From: Streptomyces sp. NBC_01304
Lineage (GTDB): Bacteria > Actinomycetota > Actinomycetes > Streptomycetales > Streptomycetaceae
Length of the DNA: 64,000 nucleotides
Reading direction: 5' to 3'
Assembly (NCBI RefSeq): GCF_035975855.1
Contig: NZ_CP109055.1
Coordinates: forward strand, 3,968,001 to 4,032,000
In this document: piece by piece, positions 24,132 to 32,057 of the stretch
Layout: each line of letters begins with the position of its first letter
How positions within the stretch are numbered: the first letter of the stretch is position 1
Notes under the pieces: generated by a model
Databases searched by the model: none
The model's input: only the letters and a program-made list of their open reading frames with translations
Told to the model about the DNA's origin: nothing
Position numbers and translations under genes: made by a program

Positions 24132-26663
24132 TCAGATGATCCCGGTCGTGTCGCTGGGCGACGTCCCCGCGCTGGAGCCGGCCGGCGAACTGGCCGGTGA
24201 GCTCCCCGCCGAACTGCTCGCCGGGGCGCTGGCCGAGTTGGTGCCCGGCGCGGTCGTGGGATCGGTCGTGGGCGGCGTGGTGGGCGGGTCCGTCGGCGGG
24301 TCCGTCGGCGGACGGCTCGTGGTCGGCGGGCGAGTCGTGGTCGGCGGGCGCGTGGTCGTCGGCGGCCGGGTGGTCGTCGGCGGGCGCGTGGTCGTCGGAT
24401 CGTCCGAGGGCTCGCCGCTGGACGACGGGTCGTCCGGGTCGCCGCTGGTGGCGGGCGCGGTCGGGTCGTCCGAAGTGCCGGGCGTGCCGTCCTTGCCGGG
24501 GTCGGGCGACTCGTCGCCCTTGTCCGGCTGGTCCGCGGGCAGACCGCCGCCGTCACCCTGCTCGCTTGCCGTCTGGCCCGGCCGGACCTTGTTCGACGGG
24601 TTGTCGTCGTCGGAGGTCGCGCCGAGCGTCACGACGGTGCCGAGCACCGCCGCGAGGAGCGCACCGGCGGCCGCCGCGACGAGGTTGCGCCGGGTGCCGC
24701 TGAGCACGGCGCGGCCGGTGCCGACCGGCGGGGTCGCGTACGTGCTGCCGGAGCCGGAGCCTGCCGGGCTCTGGCGCCGGGTGACGACGGTCGATTCCTC
24801 GTCGGGCTCGGGAAGCAGCAGAGCGGCCGGTACGCCACCGGGCGGCGACGCCGACTCCTCGTACCGCGCGTCCGGCACCTCTTCGCCCGCCGGTGTCCGC
24901 CCGCCGGCCGGCGAGCCTCCCGAGCGGTCGGCGACGAGCGCGAGCGCCCTGCGGCCCGAGACGGTGCCCCGCTTGTCGGCGAGCGCCCCGCGCAGCCCGA
25001 TGGACGCCTCCAGCTCGGCGCGCGCCCGGTCGAGCTGGCCGCCGAGGAGCGCGAGGATGCCCAACTCGTGGTGGAAGTAGGCCTCTTCGGCCACCTCGCC
25101 GGCGAGCCGCGCCGCCTCCTGCCCGGCGCGGAGCGCACGCTCCCAGGCCCCCCAGCCGAGCCCCGCCGCGAAGGCGGGCGCTGCCGTGCGGGCCAGGAGC
25201 ACCGCTGCGCTGAGGTGTCCGGAGTCGGCCCCCGGCACCAGAGCGGTCAGCGCGGCGAGAACGGCGTCCGCCTCCGCGGCGGCCCGCTCCGGGGTGACCG
25301 AGGGGTGCCCCGCCCACCATGCGTAGTGCTGCGCGGCGGTGTGGGCCAGACCCGCGGCCTCTTCCGCGTACCCCGCCGACTCCAGCTGGGCCTGCACCCC
25401 CGCGGCAAGGCGGTAGCGCGCGCCGACCGGGGTGACCAGAGCCACGGCGACCAGCTCGCCGAGGGCGGCGTCCGCGTGGGTGTCGCCGACGAGGGCGGGC
25501 AGATGCGCCTGGTGGGGCAGCTCCCCGCCGAGCGCGACGGCGAACTTCAGTGTGGCGCGCGCGGATTCGCTGAGCCGGGATGCGAGCAGCGCCGCGGGTG
25601 CGGCACCTTCGGCGAGCGTGGGCAGCGGGACGTCGTGCCCGTCCTCCACCACGTCGAAGGGCGCGTCGACGGGGGCGCCCTCGTAAAAGCCGTACTCGTC
25701 AAAGGCGTTGGGGTCGGCGCGCAGCTGGTCGCGCTGGCGCAGCAGCGCCCCGGCCTGGACGAAGCGCAGCGGCAGGCCCTCGGACTCGAACCACAGGTCG
25801 CCGGCCCAGCCGGCCTCGTCGTCGGTCAGCGCCCGGCCGACGGCCCGCTCCAGCAGTTCGAGGCCGCCGCTGCGGCCGAGCCCGCCGAGGAAGACCTCTT
25901 CGAGGTGGGAGTCGGCGGAGGGTGCGGCGACGTCCGGCGTCGCGGCGACCAGGAAAGCGCACTCGGGCGTCGCCTCGAGGAGTTCTTCGAGGGCGGCGCC
26001 GCCGAATTCGAGGTCGTCCAGGACGACTACCGCGCCGATGTCGTGCACGAGTTCCAGGAGCTGGGTGCGGTCGGGCCGGTGGAGCGGCGACTTGTATACG
26101 GCCGCGTACAGATCGAAGAGCAGCTCGCCCGGCGTCCGGCGGAAACCGGAGAGGCGGATGACGCCGTCCGGAGCGAGGTCCGCGCAGTCCTCGGCGACGG
26201 CGTCGAGCAGGGCCGTACGGCCACAACCCGAGGGTCCGGTGAGCCGCACCGAGCGCCCCCGCGCGAGGAGCCGTACGAGGCGCTCACGGTCTTCCTGGCG
26301 CTCGAGGAGCGGCGGCCTGGGCAGGGACGGTCCGGGCGGCGTCGCGGGACGGGCCGCGCGGCGCAGTTCGAGGCGTTCGGCGGCGCTGTGCTTCTGCGGC
26401 CGGGCCGGCAGTTCGCCGGGCGGGCACGGTTCTATCTCGCTGCCGTCGACGGGATTGACGGTGAGCAGGAAGTCGCCCGAGACGAGCTGGACCGTGCGGG
26501 CGGGCACGGGGCTGCCGAAGTCCGGTGTGATGGCGTCCCGCGGCGGCCGCTGCGGGCCGGCCTGGCCCGAACTGTCGGCACGCTCACCGAATCCGCCGTT
26601 GCCGGCGCCGAATCCGTCGCTGTCGTGGCCGTACTCTTCCGGTCCCCGGTTCGTCGGGTCCAT
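24132..26663 (-). CDS. Large P-loop ATPase with membrane anchor and Thr/Pro-rich tail
   Basis: An 843-residue protein from ATG 26663 (MDPTNRGPEEYGHD). A disordered N-terminus (1-115) precedes an NTPase domain with Walker A LTGPSGCGRTALLDAV (about 143-150) and Walker B VVVLDDLEFGG (about 225), then an all-alpha, Ala-rich region to about 640 that resembles TPR repeats. One membrane helix (AAAAGALLAAVLGTVVTLG, about 680) is followed by an external tail of Pro/Thr/Ser with several TTTRPP units. The plan resembles STAND-type ATPases, fitting a signalling or surface role. Function unknown. It is followed by nucS on the opposite strand. Confidence 0.8.
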   Translation of the reverse strand: MDPTNRGPEEYGHDSDGFGAGNGGFGERADSSGQAGPQRPPRDAITPDFGSPVPARTVQLVSGDFLLTVNPVDGSEIEPCPPGELPARPQKHSAAERLELRRAARPATPPGPSLPRPPLLERQEDRERLVRLLARGRSVRLTGPSGCGRTALLDAVAEDCADLAPDGVIRLSGFRRTPGELLFDLYAAVYKSPLHRPDRTQLLELVHDIGAVVVLDDLEFGGAALEELLEATPECAFLVAATPDVAAPSADSHLEEVFLGGLGRSGGLELLERAVGRALTDDEAGWAGDLWFESEGLPLRFVQAGALLRQRDQLRADPNAFDEYGFYEGAPVDAPFDVVEDGHDVPLPTLAEGAAPAALLASRLSESARATLKFAVALGGELPHQAHLPALVGDTHADAALGELVAVALVTPVGARYRLAAGVQAQLESAGYAEEAAGLAHTAAQHYAWWAGHPSVTPERAAAEADAVLAALTALVPGADSGHLSAAVLLARTAAPAFAAGLGWGAWERALRAGQEAARLAGEVAEEAYFHHELGILALLGGQLDRARAELEASIGLRGALADKRGTVSGRRALALVADRSGGSPAGGRTPAGEEVPDARYEESASPPGGVPAALLLPEPDEESTVVTRRQSPAGSGSGSTYATPPVGTGRAVLSGTRRNLVAAAAGALLAAVLGTVVTLGATSDDDNPSNKVRPGQTASEQGDGGGLPADQPDKGDESPDPGKDGTPGTSDDPTAPATSGDPDDPSSSGEPSDDPTTTRPPTTTRPPTTTRPPTTTRPPTTSRPPTDPPTDPPTTPPTTDPTTAPGTNSASAPASSSAGSSPASSPAGSSAGTSPSDTTGII

Positions 26664-26876
26664 GGTCAAAGCCCCCCAAAAGCAGTCGTGTGCGTAGGCT
26701 TCCCCGGCCTTCGCACACGCCACTGTCGCTTCTGGTCCGGTGCCCATCCGACGGGGCCGTCAGACGTGGGCGACCGAACCTTAGACCTTCAACGAGTATC
26801 GCGGAACAGGCGGGGTACCGGACCGCCCTAGACGTCACAGTCTCGTGAGGATTGTGCGCCGGGGCGGCCTTCCGGG

Positions 26877-26933
26877 GTCTTACAAGGGGTGCGCGGAGAT
26901 TCCGGTCTTTACAAGGGGTGCGCGCCGATTCCG
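26877..26933. repeat. 29-bp tandem duplication over the STAS gene 3' end
   Basis: GTCTTACAAGGGGTGCGCG (from 26877) and GTCTTTACAAGGGGTGCGCG (from 26905) are tandem copies extending to GATTCCG. The gene-proximal copy encodes the last residues GIGAHPL and the TAA stop. The distal copy would encode GISAHPL-stop. The period is 28-29 bp. Confidence 0.88.
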
Positions 26934-27250
26934 CCTTCGATCGCCAGAATGCGGTGCAGCCTGGTGGCGACGAGGAGGCGCTGCATCTGCGGCGGCACGT
27001 TGCGCAGCACGAGGCGGCGGCCGCAGCGGCCGGCCTGACGGTGGGCACCCATGATGACGCCGAGACCGGTCGCGTCGAGCGCGGCGAGGTCACCCAGATC
27101 GAGGACGAGGTCGCCGTGCCCTTCATCGAGGGCGGAATGCAGGACAGTTCGGGCGTCCGCCGCGCTTCGGACGTCGAGGCTGCCCCCGACGGTCAGCTCG
27201 GCGTGGTCGCCCCTGATGTGCATATGCGCTCCCCGAGAGTGCTCGGTCAT
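26909..27250 (-). CDS. STAS-domain (anti-anti-sigma-like) protein
   Basis: A 113-residue STAS protein (SpoIIAA/BldG fold). Start MTEHSRGAHMHIRGDHAELT; an internal ATG nine codons in is also possible. The fold motifs are LTVGGSLDVRSAADAR and DLVLDLGDLAALDATGLGVI. At the place where anti-anti-sigma factors carry the phosphorylated Ser (D-S-S/T-G), this protein has D-A-T-G, so the canonical phospho-Ser is Ala with Thr next to it. It may be permanently active, phosphorylated on Thr, or a plain scaffold. No anti-sigma kinase gene is adjacent. Confidence 0.87.
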   Translation of the reverse strand: MTEHSRGAHMHIRGDHAELTVGGSLDVRSAADARTVLHSALDEGHGDLVLDLGDLAALDATGLGVIMGAHRQAGRCGRRLVLRNVPPQMQRLLVATRLHRILAIEGGIGAHPL

Positions 27251-27404
27251 GCCTCTGGTGTCACTGTCGTCTCAACTGAACCGTTCACTGAACTGACTGG
27301 CTAAGGCAGGCAGAAGTTGCCGTCCGTAAGCGAACCGATACCGAATTCACCCCTGCGGGGGAACGGTTGGGCCCCCGTGGGGCCCATTCACGGCTCAGTC
27401 GGGC

Positions 27405-28253
27405 TCAGTGCTTGTAGAACCCCTGCCCGCTCTTGCGGCCGATATCTCCGGCGTCGACCATGCGTCGCATGAGCTCCGGCGGGGCGAACTTCTCGTCCTG
27501 GGACTCGGTGTAGATGTTGCTGGTGGCGTGCAGCAGGATGTCGACGCCCGTGAGGTCGGCGGTGGCCAGCGGTCCCATGGCGTGGCCGAAGCCGAGCTTG
27601 CAGGCGATGTCGATGTCCTCGGCGGTGGCGACGCCCGACTCGTAGAGCTTGGCCGCCTCGACGACGAGCGCCGAGATCAGCCGGGTGGTGACGAAGCCGG
27701 CGACGTCGCGGTTGACGACGATGCAGGTCTTGCCGACGGACTCGGCGAACTCCCTTGTGGTGGCGAGGGTTTCGTCGCTGGTCTTGTAGCCGCGTACGAG
27801 CTCGCAGAGCTGCATCATCGGCACCGGCGAGAAGAAGTGCGCGCCGACGACCCGCTCGGGACGCTCGGTCACGGCCGCGATCTTGGTGATCGGGATGGCC
27901 GAGGTGTTGGAGGCGAGCACGGCGTCTTCGCGGACGATCTTGTCGAGCGCCCGGAAGATCTCGTGCTTGACCTCAAGCTTCTCGAAGACGGCCTCGACGA
28001 CGATGTCGGCGTCGGCGACCGCGTCCAGGTCGGTGGTCGTGGTGATGCGCGCGAGCGCGGCCTCGGCGTCCCCGGCCGCGAGCTTGCCCTTGCTCACGAA
28101 CTTCTCGTACGACGCCTTGATGCCGTCGGTGCCGCGGGTCAGGGCCTCGTCGGTGACATCGCGCAGGGTGACGTCCCAGCCCGCTTGCGCGGAGACCTGA
28201 GCGATGCCGGAGCCCATGAGTCCGGCTCCGATGACGGCGAGCTTCCTGGCCAC
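27405..28253 (-). CDS. 3-hydroxybutyryl-CoA dehydrogenase
   Basis: A 282-residue short-chain 3-hydroxyacyl-CoA dehydrogenase (Hbd/FadB-like). The N-terminal Rossmann fold reads KLAVIGAGLMGSGIAQVSAQ. Catalytic His is in VVGAHFFSPVPMMQLCELV, and the C-terminal dimer domain has LGFGHAMGPLATADLTGVD. It interconverts acetoacetyl-CoA and 3-hydroxybutyryl-CoA with NAD(P)H, next to the thiolase step encoded at 9622-10824, and supplies C4 units to the butyrate or ethylmalonyl-CoA route. It is monocistronic. Confidence 0.93.
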   Translation of the reverse strand: MARKLAVIGAGLMGSGIAQVSAQAGWDVTLRDVTDEALTRGTDGIKASYEKFVSKGKLAAGDAEAALARITTTTDLDAVADADIVVEAVFEKLEVKHEIFRALDKIVREDAVLASNTSAIPITKIAAVTERPERVVGAHFFSPVPMMQLCELVRGYKTSDETLATTREFAESVGKTCIVVNRDVAGFVTTRLISALVVEAAKLYESGVATAEDIDIACKLGFGHAMGPLATADLTGVDILLHATSNIYTESQDEKFAPPELMRRMVDAGDIGRKSGQGFYKH

Positions 28254-28413
28254 TGTGCGATCCCCTTACACGCTTGCATGTACGCGCTTACACGCTGTTT
28301 ACGAATGCTCTCCGGCGGACGATAGCGGCCGTGAGGCGCCCATGGGGGACATCGAGATGCGCGTCACGTCTCACCTGACGGACATCACACTCCGGGCCGC
28401 CACGCCAGGCCCA

Positions 28414-29085
28414 TCAGCCCGTCCGCACCGCGTAGTTGAGGACCTTTTCGCTCAGTAGGTCCTCGATTTCTTCGAGCATCGCCAGCGCGTCGCGCGAGAC
28501 CTCGACGGCCTTGCGCCCGGCCATCAGTTCACGGCCGATGTACGTGATCACGGTGCCCTGGACCCAGACCAGCTGCCCCCCGACCAGGACCGGCAGCGGG
28601 TCGTCCGCATCGGCGGCAACCTCCTCGCGCAGGGTGCGCACGGTGGTGTCGTGGATCTCCTGCTGGAGGTACCAGAGCCGGGCCTTGAGGGTGTGCGCGC
28701 CCTCGATGACCCGCATGAAGCGGTCGTAGCCGTCGATCAGGCCGAGCTTCGGCGAGACGGCCACGAGTTCGGAGCGCAGCTCGCGCAGCAGGGCCCGCGC
28801 CGCGGACTCCCCCACGTCCCGGCCGCGCACGATCCGCGCGAGCCCGCCGGACATGCCCTCCATGCGGTCGAAGAAGAGGTCCTCCTTGGCCGGGAAGTAG
28901 TTGTAGACGGTGTTCACGGAGACATCCGCCGCCTGTGCGATCTCCGCGATGGTCACCGCGTCGAAGCCGCGCTCCAGGAACAGACCGGTCGCGATGTCCG
29001 AGATCTGCTGTCTGGTCTGCCGCTTCTTGCGCTCCCTGAGCCCTTCGGGCTTCGCCGCCACCTGCTCCTCCGCCACCTCTGTCAT
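28414..29085 (-). CDS. TetR-family regulator
   Basis: A 223-residue TetR regulator. The helix-turn-helix near residues 30-70 reads GFDAVTIAEIAQAADVSVNT then VYNYFPAKEDLFFDR, the family signature. The ligand domain is Arg/Leu-rich with no clear clue to the effector. It is divergent from the drug-type ABC exporter across an 82-bp AT-rich gap, the normal layout for a repressor of the exporter. That role is inferred. Confidence 0.9.
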   Translation of the reverse strand: MTEVAEEQVAAKPEGLRERKKRQTRQQISDIATGLFLERGFDAVTIAEIAQAADVSVNTVYNYFPAKEDLFFDRMEGMSGGLARIVRGRDVGESAARALLRELRSELVAVSPKLGLIDGYDRFMRVIEGAHTLKARLWYLQQEIHDTTVRTLREEVAADADDPLPVLVGGQLVWVQGTVITYIGRELMAGRKAVEVSRDALAMLEEIEDLLSEKVLNYAVRTG

Positions 29086-29167
29086 GGACCCATCGTAGGC
29101 CCGTCACTGGCCTCACTGAAAACTTGGGGACATTGCAAAATTTAAGAGACTCTGTTTTTCTGGGGTC

Positions 29168-29950
29168 ATGGCAATCATCAGTACCGCCGGCCTGGCCAAG
29201 ACCTTCCGGACCAAGGCCGGCCCCGTCGAAGCCGTGCGCGGCATCGACCTGACCGTGGCCCCCGGCGAGATCCTCGGCTTCCTCGGCCCGAACGGCGCCG
29301 GCAAGACCACCACCCTGCGCATGCTGACCACGCTGCTCCCGCCCACCTCGGGCGCGGCCACCGTGGCCGGCTGCGATCTGGCCCGCGACCCCGACGGCGT
29401 ACGGCAGAAGATCGGTTACATCGCCCAGTCCGGCGGCGTCGACCTGTCCGTCTCCGTCCGCGAGGAGCTCGTCACCCAGGGCCGCCTCTACCGGCTCACC
29501 AAGGCCGAGGCGGCCGCGCGCGCCGACGAGTTGGCCCGCGACCTCGGCCTGACCGACCTCCTGGACCGGACCTGCGCGGCCCTGTCCGGCGGTCAGCGCC
29601 GCCGTCTCGACATCGCGATGGGCCTCACCCACCGCCCCGAGGTCCTCTTCCTCGACGAGCCGACCACCGGACTCGACCCGGGCAGCCGCGCCGACCTGTG
29701 GGACCTGGTGCGGCAGCTGCGCGACGAGCACGGCACGACCGTCTTCCTGACCACGCACTACCTGGACGAGGCCGACGCGCTCGCCGACCGCCTGGTCGTC
29801 GTCGACAAGGGCCGGGTCGCCGCCGAGGGCACCCCGAGCGCGCTCAAGCTGCGGTACGGCGGCTCGCTCGACGCCTCGCTGCAGGACACCTTCCTCGCCA
29901 TCACCGGGCGCAGCCTCGCGCCCAAGGACACGACGCCCGTCGCCGTCTAG
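29168..29950 (+). CDS. DrrA-type ABC transporter ATP-binding protein
   Basis: A 260-residue ABC ATPase of the daunorubicin-resistance type. Walker A GPNGAGKTTTLRML, signature LSGGQRRRLDIAMGL, Walker B VLFLDEPTTGLDP, H-loop TTHYLDEAD. The C-terminal region LKLRYGGSLDASLQDTFL is typical of DrrA. The permease follows 35 bp downstream. The 82-bp region before it is unusually AT-rich (GCAAAATTTAAGAG) and probably holds the TetR operator. Confidence 0.93.
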   Translation: MAIISTAGLAKTFRTKAGPVEAVRGIDLTVAPGEILGFLGPNGAGKTTTLRMLTTLLPPTSGAATVAGCDLARDPDGVRQKIGYIAQSGGVDLSVSVREELVTQGRLYRLTKAEAAARADELARDLGLTDLLDRTCAALSGGQRRRLDIAMGLTHRPEVLFLDEPTTGLDPGSRADLWDLVRQLRDEHGTTVFLTTHYLDEADALADRLVVVDKGRVAAEGTPSALKLRYGGSLDASLQDTFLAITGRSLAPKDTTPVAV

Positions 29951-29985
29951 CCCCCGGCCCCCATCGCCGCTTAGGACGCTTCCTC

Positions 29986-30735
29986 ATGCTGTTGCACGAC
30001 ACCGCACTGATCTTCGGGCGCTACGCCCGCCAGACCCTGCGCTCCAAGTTCCAGATGCTCTTCGGCGTGCTGATGCCGCTGCTCTACCTGCTCTTCTTCG
30101 GTCCGCTCCTGACCGATCTGCCACTCGGCGCCCGGGGCGACTCCTGGCAGGTCCTGGTGCCCGGCCTGCTCCTCCAACTCGGCCTGTTCGGCGCCTCGTT
30201 CGCCGGTTTCGCGATCATCATCGAGAATCAGATGGGGGTCGTGGAGCGGATGCGCGTCACTCCGGTCAGCCGCCTCGCGCTGCTGCTCGGGCGGGTGCTC
30301 CGGGACTCGGTCCTGTTCACCTTCCAGGCCGTCCTGCTGGTCATCGCGGCCGTCGCGATGGGTCTGCGGGCGCCGCTCGCCGGGATCCTCATCGGCTTCC
30401 TGTTCGTGGGCGTACTGACGCTGTCCCTCGCCGCGCTGTCGTACGCGCTCGCCATGAAGGTCGGCAAGCCGCACGAGTTCGGGCCTGTCATCAACGCGGT
30501 GACCATGCCGTCGATGCTGCTCTCCGGCCTGATGCTGCCGATGGCGCTCGCCCCGGGCTGGCTGGACGTGCTCTCGCACTTCATGCCGTTCCGCTATCTC
30601 GTGGACGCGGTGCGGGCGGCGTACGTCGGTGACTACGCGAGTACGTCGATGCTGTACGGCACGCTGATGGCCGCGGCCTTCGCCCTCCTCGCCGTGACAG
30701 TGGGCACACGCGTCTTCAGGACGGCCGGGGCTTAA
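29986..30735 (+). CDS. DrrB-type ABC transporter permease
   Basis: A 249-residue ABC-2 permease. ATG 29986 (MLLHDTALIFGRYARQT) is the first start after the ATPase stop. It has six predicted helices, including FGVLMPLLYLLFFGPLL, LLLQLGLFGASFAGFAIII, LLVIAAVAMGLRAPLAGILI and TVGTRVFRTAGA at the end. The motif ENQMGVVERMRVTPVSR is the cytosolic loop typical of DrrB proteins. It exports a drug or lipid with the upstream ATPase. Confidence 0.92.
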   Translation: MLLHDTALIFGRYARQTLRSKFQMLFGVLMPLLYLLFFGPLLTDLPLGARGDSWQVLVPGLLLQLGLFGASFAGFAIIIENQMGVVERMRVTPVSRLALLLGRVLRDSVLFTFQAVLLVIAAVAMGLRAPLAGILIGFLFVGVLTLSLAALSYALAMKVGKPHEFGPVINAVTMPSMLLSGLMLPMALAPGWLDVLSHFMPFRYLVDAVRAAYVGDYASTSMLYGTLMAAAFALLAVTVGTRVFRTAGA

Positions 30736-30748
30736 CTACGCTGGCCGC

Positions 30749-31321
30749 ATGGTCAATCTGACGCGCATCTACACCCGCACCGGCGACAAGGGCAGTACGG
30801 CACTCGGCGACATGAGCCGTACCGCCAAGACCGATCTGCGGATCTCCGCGTACGCCGACACCAATGAGGCCAACGCCGTCATCGGCACGGCCGTCGCGCT
30901 CGGCTCCCTCGCCGAGGAGGTCGTCCAGGTCCTCGTCCGCGTACAGAACGATCTCTTCGACGTGGGCGCGGACCTGTCCACGCCGGTGGTCGAGGACCCG
31001 AAGTACCCGCCGCTGCGCGTCGAGCAGTTCTACGTCGACAAGCTGGAGGCGGACTGCGACCGCTTCAACGACGAGTTGGAGAAGCTGCGTTCGTTCATCC
31101 TGCCCGGCGGCACGGCGGGCGCGGCGCTGCTGCACCAGGCCTGCACGGTGGTGCGGCGGGCCGAGCGGTCCACGTGGGCCGCGCTCGAAGTGCACGGCGA
31201 GACGATGAACCCGCTGACGGCGACGTATCTGAACCGCCTCTCCGACCTCCTGTTCATCCTGGCCCGTACGGCCAACAAGGAGGTCGGAGACGTGCTGTGG
31301 GTGCCGGGCGGCGAGCGCTAG
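30749..31321 (+). CDS. pduO: Cob(I)alamin adenosyltransferase, PduO type
   Basis: A 190-residue corrinoid adenosyltransferase. The start VNLTRIYTRTGDKGSTALGD contains the ATP-binding TRTGDxGxT motif. Further motifs are RISAYADTNEANAVIG, FILPGGTAGAALLHQACTVV (Arg/Cys region) and LNRLSDLLFILAR. It makes adenosylcobalamin, the cofactor of methylmalonyl-CoA mutase and of class II ribonucleotide reductase, so it fits functionally with meaB and mce 20 kb away. Its stop overlaps the stop of the convergent membrane gene by 3 bp. Confidence 0.93.
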   Translation: MVNLTRIYTRTGDKGSTALGDMSRTAKTDLRISAYADTNEANAVIGTAVALGSLAEEVVQVLVRVQNDLFDVGADLSTPVVEDPKYPPLRVEQFYVDKLEADCDRFNDELEKLRSFILPGGTAGAALLHQACTVVRRAERSTWAALEVHGETMNPLTATYLNRLSDLLFILARTANKEVGDVLWVPGGER

Positions 31322-31896
31322 ATCTTCGTCAGGGGCCGCTCGTCCTGCTCCGGGGCGACGGCCCCCGCCGGGGCCTTCTTCGGGAACAGCGTGTAGCTGC
31401 CCGCGATGATCACGTTGATCGCGATCAGGAAGACCATCCGCTGCTGCCACTGCTCCAGGGAAGCAGTCTGTCCGTCCCCGCCGACGTACCAGATCGCGCC
31501 CTGCAGCAGCCCCATCGCGATCACCGCGGCGAGGATCCAGCGGGCCGCGAGCTTCCACTCGTGGATCGCCCGCGGCATGCCGTACTTCGGGGTGACCGGC
31601 TTCGGCCCGCCCGCGAAACGATGGGCGACGCGGACGTCGACCCACTTGATCGTGTAGTGGCCCAGCGCGATGGAGTAGCCGATGTACACGGCCGCCAGCC
31701 CGTGCTTCCAGTCCGGCTCGGCCCCATTTCGCAGATCGATCGCGGTGACCACGAACAGGACGACCTCGAGCAGCGGCTCGCACAGCAGCACGGCGACGCT
31801 CGCACGCGGCATCTTCGCCCAGTACCGCAGCGCCAGACCCGCCGCGAGCAGCACCCAGAAGCCGACCTCGCAGATGATGATGAGCGTGACGATCAC
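31318..31896 (-). CDS. Conserved actinobacterial membrane protein
   Basis: A 192-residue protein with about five hydrophobic helices: VTLIIICEVGFWVLLAAGL, ASVAVLLCEPLLEVVLFVVT, GLAAVYIGYSIALGHYTIKW, AARWILAAVIAMGLLQGAIW and MVFLIAINVIIAGSYTLF. Conserved polar residues in the helices (His in LGHYTIKWVD, Asp in WVDVRVAHRF) suggest a functional pocket. No family with known function recognised. Convergent and 3-bp overlapping with pduO. Confidence 0.8.
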   Translation of the reverse strand: MIVTLIIICEVGFWVLLAAGLALRYWAKMPRASVAVLLCEPLLEVVLFVVTAIDLRNGAEPDWKHGLAAVYIGYSIALGHYTIKWVDVRVAHRFAGGPKPVTPKYGMPRAIHEWKLAARWILAAVIAMGLLQGAIWYVGGDGQTASLEQWQQRMVFLIAINVIIAGSYTLFPKKAPAGAVAPEQDERPLTKI

Positions 31897-32057
31897 GGGA
31901 CTTCCCCTTTCGAACCCCTCGGAACACTTCCAGCGTCCCGCCCCCGACCGGCCGGATCGTCGTCGCCAGTGACGAAGTGCGACTGCATCCTTCGATGTAC
32001 GCGGACCTCGGCCCGCGCGCGGAGGTCAGGGCCCCGTCCAGCGTGTTGGATGGAGGC

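Noticed and set aside
24277-24410. Regular repeats that might suggest a CRISPR array
   Set aside because: They are codon repeats for TTTRPP in the large membrane ATPase, with no spacers and an intact reading frame.
29168-30735. Drug-type ABC exporter as a sign of an antibiotic cluster
   Set aside because: No biosynthetic genes are nearby; the pair with a TetR regulator is a common stand-alone exporter.
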